Assembly: GCA_902475645.1 (NCBI GenBank)
Contig: CABSAH010000119.1
Span: 1 to 5,225, forward strand
Source of the DNA: an uncultured Christensenellaceae bacterium
GTDB taxonomy: Bacteria; Bacillota; Clostridia; Christensenellales; CAG-138
Direction of reading: 5' to 3'
Length of the DNA stretch: 5,225 nucleotides
The notes beneath the pieces are model-generated. The model searched no databases and was not told the origin of the DNA. It worked only from the letters and a program-made list of their open reading frames with translations. Positions 1-5,225 of this stretch are shown one piece after another. Positions within the stretch are counted from its first letter, which is position 1. Each line of letters opens with the position of its first letter. The position numbers and the translations under genes were made by a program.

Positions 1-1484
1 TACGCATAGCCGTCTATTTCAAAATTCTGATAGTTGTACGGCCCCGCCGCATGGGTGCAGGCGCGCTCCAGCACAGGTCCGCCAAGGCTTGCATACGCGC
101 CCGTATCCGCAATAACGGTTGCCTTCACGCCCTGAATAACGCCGTTTTCGTCGCAGCCGAGCGTGAATTCCATATCCATCGGGTGTCGCTTTGGGTGAAC
201 GAGTATGCTTTCGGCGCGGGTCAGCTTAACCTTTACGGGGCGGTTTGTAAGGTATGCCGCAAGCGCAGCATGGTGCTGAACGCTTACGTCCTCCTTGCCG
301 CCGAAGCCGCCGCCGACAAGCTTGTTTTCAACATATACCTTTTCCGCCGGCAGGCCAAGCATGTGCGCGGTTTCGTGCTGTGTATCGTATACGCTTTGGT
401 CAGAGGAATATAGCTTAACGCCCCCGTTAAAGGGTATAGCCACGGCGCATTCGGGCTCAAGGAATGCGTGCTCGGTAAATGGCGTTGTGTATTTGCCGTG
501 CAGTATATGCTTGCTTTTAGCTATCGCGCCCGCCGCGTCACCGCGGGAAACGTGCTTGTGCGCAAGCAGATTGCCGCCCTCGTGCAGCTCCTCCGCGCCC
601 TCCGCCATGGCCTCGTATGCATTGCGTATGGGCGTAAGCTCCTCGTAATCAACGCTTATAAGCGCCTTTGCAGCCTCCACGGCCTCCGCCGTTTCGCCTA
701 CCACCAATGCAACCGCGTCGCCCAAATACCGCGTGCAGTCGCCTTCGGCTATCATGGTGTCCCAATCCTTTTTAAGGTGACCCACCTTGTTCTGCCCGGG
801 TATGTCCTTGGCGGTGAGCACGGCTATTATGCCCTCGGCCGCCCTTGCTTTTTGCGTGTCTATTTTAAGTATGCGCGCGCGGGGGTATTTTGCGCGCAGG
901 GCGCTTGCGTATGCCATGCCGTCAATATACATATCGTCGGTATATTCGCCGTAGCCCAGCACCTTTTCGCGCACGTCAAGGCGGGGTACGCGGCTGCCCA
1001 CGGCCCATGCTTCATCCTCCGCGGGTATTGTGCCTTCCCGCATGAGCCTTGCCGCAAGCTTCACGGCGTCTATTATTTTAACGTAGCCCGTGCAGCGGCA
1101 TATGTTGCCCTTCAGCGCCCTGCGTATTTCGTCCTCGCTCGGGTCGTTTGTTTTATCCAGCAGCGCCTTTGCCGCCATTACCATGCCCGGCGTACAGAAG
1201 CCGCATTGCACCGCGCCCGCGTGGCCGAAGGCGTAAACATACGCTTCCTTTTCAAATGCGCTAAGCCCTTCCGTGGTTATTATATGCTTGCCCTCAAGCC
1301 TGCCCGTGCGCTGCACGCAGGCCTTAACCGCGCGGCCGTCGATTATAACCGTGCATGTGCCGCACGCGCCCTCGCTGCACCCGTCCTTTACGGAGGTGAG
1401 CCGCAGCTCATCCCTCAGATAGCGCAAAAGCGGCATATCGCGTTCGCATTTAACAATATTTCCGTTTACTTGGAAGCAGCTCAT
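1..1484 (-). CDS. xdhD: XdhD-like selenium-dependent xanthine dehydrogenase, N-terminal part (3' end outside window)
   Basis: I translated 494 uninterrupted codons from the ATG at 1484 to the window edge; the family is usually about 850-950 residues, so roughly half is present. A plant-type 2Fe-2S domain (about 1-75) has Cys 36, 41, 44 and 56. The helical second 2Fe-2S domain (about 80-150) has Cys 94, 97, 129 and 131 (QCGFC and CRC motifs). It runs straight into the molybdopterin part: the a/b hammerhead domain (about 175-290) and the first Mo-binding domain, with FTEHAFLEPE at 336-345, SSDQS at 360-364 and GGGFGGKED at 391-399. There is no FAD domain, as in E. coli XdhD. The enzyme would hydroxylate a purine ring carbon at a Mo centre and pass electrons through the two clusters to a partner. 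In this group selenium is a labile cofactor; no in-frame TGA (selenocysteine) is seen. Gln363 and Glu398 match bovine xanthine oxidase Q767 and E802. The downstream Arg loop and catalytic Glu are off the window. Other purine hydroxylase activities remain possible. Confidence 0.93.
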   Translation of the reverse strand, partial: MSCFQVNGNIVKCERDMPLLRYLRDELRLTSVKDGCSEGACGTCTVIIDGRAVKACVQRTGRLEGKHIITTEGLSAFEKEAYVYAFGHAGAVQCGFCTPGMVMAAKALLDKTNDPSEDEIRRALKGNICRCTGYVKIIDAVKLAARLMREGTIPAEDEAWAVGSRVPRLDVREKVLGYGEYTDDMYIDGMAYASALRAKYPRARILKIDTQKARAAEGIIAVLTAKDIPGQNKVGHLKKDWDTMIAEGDCTRYLGDAVALVVGETAEAVEAAKALISVDYEELTPIRNAYEAMAEGAEELHEGGNLLAHKHVSRGDAAGAIAKSKHILHGKYTTPFTEHAFLEPECAVAIPFNGGVKLYSSDQSVYDTQHETAHMLGLPAEKVYVENKLVGGGFGGKEDVSVQHHAALAAYLTNRPVKVKLTRAESILVHPKRHPMDMEFTLGCDENGVIQGVKATVIADTGAYASLGGPVLERACTHAAGPYNYQNFEIDGYA

Positions 1485-1492
1485 GCTCCGCT

Positions 1493-1501
1493 CCTCCTCC
1501 T
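1493..1501 (-). promoter_or_regulatory. Double ribosome binding site of xdhD
   Basis: Read on the minus strand this is AGGAGGAGG, two overlapping AGGAGG registers lying 8 and 11 bases before the ATG at 1484. It lies in the 33-base gap after the ygfK stop and strongly supports that start codon. The gap contains no inverted repeat or T-run that would suggest a terminator. Confidence 0.85.
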
Positions 1502-1517
1502 GTTTCGGTATGGGTAT

Positions 1518-4481
1518 TTACAGCATATAGCCGTAATCGCTTATAACGGTAAGTATAATGGCCTCTATGTCCCGTTCAAGCTGATTGGGCTTGGTGAGGC
1601 AAACCTCGCTGACCTCGCCGTTTAGCCTGAGCCTTACGGTTTTGCTGGCCTTATCCGTCAGCAGGAAGCCGTTGTTTTCGCTGTCCGTAAAGCTTGCTTC
1701 ATCGGCGAACACAGTAAGCTTATCCTTATACGGGCGGCCCGAATACGGGCAGAACACCGCGCAGTTGCCACATTCGTTGCAAAGCGCGTCTATGTGCACA
1801 ATCTGCCGCTGCGCCTTGCCCTTGACCTTTATGGCGGCGTTTGCGCGGTTGGGGCAGGAGGATACGCAGCTTTCGCATACCGCGGAGCAGCCAAGGCAGC
1901 GCTTTGTTTCCGCTTCGCCGCACATACGCTTAATAAGCTTATTCTTGCGCGCAAGCGTTTCCCTGTAATCCCGCGCCGCGGCGGGGTTGACCATATAGCC
2001 CTTGTTGAAGCCTATCACCGCGTCCGCAAAGCGCCTTGCATCGGCAATGGCCTCAACCACCGTTGCCGGCCCGCGCAGCGCGTCGCCCGCCGCATATACG
2101 TTGGCGCCGCAGTCAAACGGCACGCGGCCCCTTTCGTCCGCCTTAACGCCGTATGCGCCCAATGCTTCGGCATCCGGCCTTTCGCCCACGGCGGCTATTA
2201 CGGTATCGGCGGGTATGGTCACGGTTTCGTCCGTTTCGCTTACGCTTCGCCTGCCACTTTCATCAATTTCGCCAAGCGTCATCCTTTTGCATATGAGCAT
2301 GCCGTCCTTCTGCTCAACGGGCGCAAGAAGCTCGGCAAATTCAACCCCATCCTCCGTTGCAAGGGCAAGCTCCTCCTCATCGGCGGGCATATATTTCCTT
2401 GTGCGCCTGTAAACAATGCTCACCCTTTCAACGCCCATGCGCTTTGCCGCGCGCGCCGCGTCCATTGCCGTGTTGCCGCCGCCTATAACGGCAACCGCCT
2501 TGCCCGGTGAGAGCGTTTCGGGCGCGTTCTTGGCCCTGTACAGAAAATCTATAACGTTTATAACGTTGCCCCGTATGTCAAGCGCGCCGTGCTTTTGTGC
2601 GCCCATTGCAAGCAGTATGTATTCGTAGCCCTCCGCCTTCAATTCATAAAGGCTCGGCGCATCCTTTCCGCATACGAACCTTGCGCCCATGCGCTCGGCA
2701 AGGGCAACGTCCTTTGCAATGGCGTCGTTGGCTATCCTGAATTCGGGTATAACGTTTTTAACTATGCCGCCCGGCTCGTTTTCGCGCTCGAACACTGTAA
2801 CGGGGTAGCCCTCGCGCGCTATGAAGTACGCCGCCGCTATGCCCGCGGGACCCGCGCCTATTATGGCGGTTTTCTTGGCCTCCTGCGCGGGGGCGGGCGC
2901 AAGGCGCGCCATAACCGCATCGTAGCCCTTCTCCGCGGCTATTAGCTTTATATTGCGTATGTACACGCTTTCATCGTAAAAATTGCGCGTGCATTTATCC
3001 ATGCACCTGTGGGCGCATATTGTGCCGGTTATGAACGGCAGCGGATTCTTTTCAAGTATCAGCTCAAGCGCTTCGGGGTACATTTGCTTTTCAACAAGCT
3101 CTATGTACTCGCTCACGTCCTGATGTATCGGGCAGCCGCCCGTGCAGGGCGCGGTGAAGCAATCCGCAATGGGCAGGGGAAGGCCGTTTTTCCTGTCCGG
3201 CAGGGGCTTAACGGGCTTTTTGTAGTGCGCGTCCGTTTCGGCCTGTGCGCTCAGCGCCGCAACCTTGGCCGCGTTTACGCCCGCATAGGGGCGCTTTGAT
3301 ACGCCGTCGAACAGCTCGCCAAGCTGCTTAAAGCGGGAATATCCGCCCGGCTTCAATATTGTGGTTGCAACGGTTATGGGCCATATGCCCGCTTCAAACA
3401 GGGGGACAATATTGAAGCAGTCCGCACCGCCGGAGAACGAAAGCCTTAGCTTGCCTTCAAATTCGCGGCTGAAGCGCGCCGCCATTTCCACCGTAAGCGG
3501 ATAAAGCGCACGGCCGGACATATACATTTCTTCGCTTGGCAGCTCGTTCGCCTTAACGTCCACGGGGAATGTGTTTGAAAGCTTAAGGCCGAATTCAACG
3601 CCGTTATCGCCGGCAAACCGCATAAGCCTATGGAACATCGGCACGGCGTCCGTATATTGAAGATCCTCGTTGAAGTGATGCTCGTCAAAGGCAATGTAAT
3701 CGTAGCCCAGCCTGTTCAGCCGCTCGCGCGCGAAATTGTAGCCGAGTATGGTGGGGTTGCATTTTACGAATGTGTTAAGCCCCTTTTCGCGTATAAGGTA
3801 GCTTGCTATGGCCTCTATCTCATCCGGCGGGCAGCCGTGCAGCGTGGATACGGTAACGCCGGTTGCTATGCGCGGCGATATTGCGGCAAAGTATTCGCCC
3901 ATCTCGGGGAAGCGGCGGTTCAGCTCCGCCATACATTCGGCCCATATTGGGGTTTTTGAGGCGTCCTTCATGCCCTCTATAAAAGCCTCTATCTTTTCGG
4001 TCTTAATGCCCGCAAGGTCGTATCCCACGCTCATGTTGAACTGGAATCCGTTCGGGTCGCCAAGGCCGTATAGCTTTGATATAAGCTTTATTGCAAGGTA
4101 TGCCTTAACGTATTCCTCAAACGCCTGCGGCACCGTAAGCTCCGTGCTCCATTCGCAGTTATAGCCTTCGTCGTTGGCAAGTATGCAGGGGCGGCTTATG
4201 CAGGCGGCAAGCTCCCCGCCGTCCATCTTCTGCACCGTTTTAAGCTCAAAGAACCGCGCGCCCGCATAGTAGCCCGCAATTATATTTTCCGCAAGCTGCG
4301 TATTGGGGCCTGCCGCGGGGCCGAAGGGGGCTTCAAGCTTTTCGCCGAAAAGCATAAGCGCGGCCGTGTCCCTTTTAACATAGGGGGAGCTTACGCCGAA
4401 AACCGCCCCGCTTGCTTCCTTTTCGCAAAGCATCCATTCTATAAGCTTGGCAAACGATAATGGGTTCATTCTTTCGCTCAT
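1518..4481 (-). CDS. ygfK: YgfK-type Fe-S flavoprotein (annotated as putative selenate reductase subunit)
   Basis: Complete 987-residue protein, close to E. coli YgfK (about 1030). Domains in order: a DPD/dihydroorotate-dehydrogenase-like FMN barrel (about 50-400), with PFGPAAGP at 52-59, Cys217-Pro, VKCNP at 239-243, SNT at 302-304 and SGG at 350-352; a GltD/DPD-type Fe-S helical domain (about 438-520) with Cys 441, 446, 450, 489, 493, 497; an FAD fold with GAGPAG at 542-547 and AAGDA at 797-801; an NAD(P)H fold with GGGNTAMD at 667-674 and the RRTRK patch at 692-696; and a C-terminal ferredoxin (about 862-915) with Cys 862, 865, 869, 872, 876 and a classic CxxCxxCxxxCP at 901-912. No signal peptide or membrane segment is evident, so it is likely cytoplasmic. 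The usual selenate reductase label is weakly founded; the architecture says NAD(P)H-linked reductase or electron-transfer hub. It lies between ssnA and xdhD as in related purine-catabolism clusters. Family assignment is firm; the substrate is unknown. Confidence 0.95.
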   Translation of the reverse strand: MSERMNPLSFAKLIEWMLCEKEASGAVFGVSSPYVKRDTAALMLFGEKLEAPFGPAAGPNTQLAENIIAGYYAGARFFELKTVQKMDGGELAACISRPCILANDEGYNCEWSTELTVPQAFEEYVKAYLAIKLISKLYGLGDPNGFQFNMSVGYDLAGIKTEKIEAFIEGMKDASKTPIWAECMAELNRRFPEMGEYFAAISPRIATGVTVSTLHGCPPDEIEAIASYLIREKGLNTFVKCNPTILGYNFARERLNRLGYDYIAFDEHHFNEDLQYTDAVPMFHRLMRFAGDNGVEFGLKLSNTFPVDVKANELPSEEMYMSGRALYPLTVEMAARFSREFEGKLRLSFSGGADCFNIVPLFEAGIWPITVATTILKPGGYSRFKQLGELFDGVSKRPYAGVNAAKVAALSAQAETDAHYKKPVKPLPDRKNGLPLPIADCFTAPCTGGCPIHQDVSEYIELVEKQMYPEALELILEKNPLPFITGTICAHRCMDKCTRNFYDESVYIRNIKLIAAEKGYDAVMARLAPAPAQEAKKTAIIGAGPAGIAAAYFIAREGYPVTVFERENEPGGIVKNVIPEFRIANDAIAKDVALAERMGARFVCGKDAPSLYELKAEGYEYILLAMGAQKHGALDIRGNVINVIDFLYRAKNAPETLSPGKAVAVIGGGNTAMDAARAAKRMGVERVSIVYRRTRKYMPADEEELALATEDGVEFAELLAPVEQKDGMLICKRMTLGEIDESGRRSVSETDETVTIPADTVIAAVGERPDAEALGAYGVKADERGRVPFDCGANVYAAGDALRGPATVVEAIADARRFADAVIGFNKGYMVNPAAARDYRETLARKNKLIKRMCGEAETKRCLGCSAVCESCVSSCPNRANAAIKVKGKAQRQIVHIDALCNECGNCAVFCPYSGRPYKDKLTVFADEASFTDSENNGFLLTDKASKTVRLRLNGEVSEVCLTKPNQLERDIEAIILTVISDYGYML

Positions 4482-4489
4482 TTTATGTT

Positions 4490-4495
4490 CCTCCT
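4490..4495 (-). promoter_or_regulatory. Ribosome binding site of ygfK
   Basis: The minus strand reads AGGAGG followed by an eight-base AT-rich spacer and then the ATG at 4481. This perfect Shine-Dalgarno sequence fixes the start at the first Met rather than the Met four codons later (4469). It sits in the 27-base gap after the ssnA stop, so ygfK can be initiated independently within the shared message. Confidence 0.85.
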
Positions 4496-4508
4496 GTTCG
4501 TGGTCGCA

Positions 4509-5225
4509 TCAGCCGTTAAGCCTATGCCAAAGCTTTTCCGAAGCCTCAAGCGTTTTTGCGTTTTCGGCTTCCTCATCGGCAATCAGCAGCTTCCTGTCCT
4601 TCATAAGCAGCCTGCCCGCGCACATGGTGGTTTCGCACTGCCTGCCCGCCATGCCGAAAAGCATATGCCCGTCTATATTATCCGCGCCGAACGGGGTGAA
4701 GGGCTTGTAGTCCATAACTATAACGTCCGCGCTTGCGCCCGCCTTTATTACGCCAAGCTCATTTGGGAAATACTTTGCGGCTATTTTTGCGTTGTTGGCA
4801 AACAGCATGGATGTAACCTCGTTCCAGCCTACGTTTGGCATGCCGGCATTGTGCCGCTGAATTGTCAGGGCAACCTTCATGCTTTCAAGCATATCAAACG
4901 TATATGCATCCGTGCCGAGGCCCACCAATATGCCCTTTTCAAAAAGCTTCAGCACGGGGGAGCAGCCCACGGCATTGCCCATGTTCGATTCGGGGTTGTT
5001 CACAACCATTGTTCCGGTTTCGCGTATTATGTCCATTTCCGCGGGGCTTATGTGTATGCAGTGGCCCAGCAGCGTCTTTTCGCCCAAAATGCCGTTGTAC
5101 AGCAGGCGGTTCACGCTGCGGCAGCCGTAGTTCTTCATGGAATCGTAAACGTCGTTCATGCCCTCGCAAACGTGGATATGGAAGCCCGTGCGCCCGCCGT
5201 TTGCCTTAACGCATTTTTCAAACGT
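4509..5225 (-). CDS. ssnA: SsnA-like amidohydrolase, C-terminal part (5' end outside window)
   Basis: This is the last 238 residues of a metal-dependent amidohydrolase of the ATZ/TRZ (guanine deaminase-like) group. Such cytoplasmic enzymes deaminate or dechlorinate heterocycles. The frame stays open to the window edge, so the Met at 5159 is internal, and roughly 200 N-terminal residues, including the first HxH metal motif, are missing. Numbering from the edge, HIHVCEG at 16-22 gives a metal ligand (His18) and a catalytic acid/base (Glu21), matching the HxxE of guanine deaminase. GHCIH at 54-58 supplies another His ligand, and GTD at 104-106 gives the metal-binding Asp106. NNPESNMGNAVG at 76-87 is typical of SsnA. 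The KAGASADVIVMD stretch at 161-172 is the usual C-terminal composite-domain strand. It is the first of three genes here, ending 27 bases before ygfK. Its natural substrate is not established; a purine or pyrimidine derivative fits the neighbours. Family call sure, SsnA subgroup likely from context. Confidence 0.9.
   Translation of the reverse strand, partial: TFEKCVKANGGRTGFHIHVCEGMNDVYDSMKNYGCRSVNRLLYNGILGEKTLLGHCIHISPAEMDIIRETGTMVVNNPESNMGNAVGCSPVLKLFEKGILVGLGTDAYTFDMLESMKVALTIQRHNAGMPNVGWNEVTSMLFANNAKIAAKYFPNELGVIKAGASADVIVMDYKPFTPFGADNIDGHMLFGMAGRQCETTMCAGRLLMKDRKLLIADEEAENAKTLEASEKLWHRLNG

Noticed and set aside
475..494. A CoxL-like active-site cysteine in XdhD (Cys476 in the RACTHAAGPY stretch, coded at 57-59)
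   Set aside because: This stretch aligns better with the RALFH region upstream of the AFRGFG loop of xanthine oxidase, so the cysteine is not at the CO dehydrogenase Cu-Cys position. The start and end given here are residue numbers of the protein.
860..1057. Short minus-strand open frames within xdhD and ygfK (860-1057 and 1726-1923)
   Set aside because: They are out-of-frame shadows of the real genes, with compositionally odd translations.
1..1484. Selenocysteine in the selenium-dependent XdhD
   Set aside because: No in-frame TGA occurs in the 494 codons visible. Selenium in this group is a labile cofactor and not a selenocysteine residue.
1485..1517. Terminator or promoter in the ygfK-xdhD gap, and likewise in 4482-4508
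   Set aside because: Both gaps are too short and contain only the ribosome binding sites; there is no stem-loop with a T-run and no -35/-10 pair.
468..1625. Long plus-strand open frame (385 codons) across the xdhD region
   Set aside because: It is antisense to a clear XdhD coding frame with intact cluster and Mo-site motifs. Its translation is rich in Ala, Arg, His and Tyr with no recognisable domain, and it arises because the xdhD codons rarely give stops on the other strand.
1794..2510. Plus-strand open frames inside ygfK, including 1794-2510 and 2002-2412
   Set aside because: Both overlap well-conserved FAD/NAD(P)H and ferredoxin coding sequence on the minus strand, show no family signature and lack convincing ribosome binding sites.
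4509..5159. A short amidohydrolase starting at the Met at 5159
   Set aside because: The same frame continues upstream to the window edge through the conserved HIHVCEG metal motif, so this Met is internal and the gene is cut by the window, not truncated in nature as far as can be seen.

Overview
This window is a compact piece of a bacterial operon, all on the minus strand. It holds three genes, transcribed from high to low coordinates: the 3' part of an SsnA-type amidohydrolase (edge at 5225 to 4509), a complete YgfK-type multi-cofactor iron-sulfur flavoprotein (4481 to 1518), and the 5' half of an XdhD-type, FAD-less molybdenum hydroxylase of the selenium-dependent xanthine dehydrogenase group (1484 to edge 1). 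Only 27 and 33 bases separate the genes. Each downstream gene has its own strong AGGAGG-type ribosome binding site, and I see no terminator or internal promoter. The operon promoter and the ends of the first and last genes lie outside the window. There is no RNA gene, mobile element or CRISPR array, and no gene-free stretch longer than 33 bases.

Organism: the AGGAGG sites, the moderately GC-rich third positions and the oxygen-sensitive enzyme set suggest an anaerobic Firmicute-like (clostridial) bacterium, possibly from a gut. This is inference and I cannot name a genus. A striking trait is isoleucine coding: in the xdhD fragment about 21 of 26 Ile codons are ATA, and samples of ygfK look the same.

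How the genes may work together: ssnA, ygfK and xdhD are neighbours in E. coli and in many anaerobes, within a cluster linked to anaerobic purine and urate breakdown. XdhD would hydroxylate or dehydroxylate a purine at a Mo centre; two residues that contact the substrate in bovine xanthine oxidase are conserved here. SsnA resembles guanine-deaminase-type metal hydrolases. YgfK carries a dihydropyrimidine-dehydrogenase-like FMN barrel, a GltD-like FAD/NAD(P)H module and several Fe-S sites, so it could reduce a ring intermediate or exchange electrons with XdhD. The exact YgfK and SsnA reactions cannot be fixed from sequence. The most interesting points are the rearranged DPD architecture of YgfK, its candidate catalytic Cys-Pro, and the absence of the separate FAD subunit gene (ygfM) between ygfK and xdhD.
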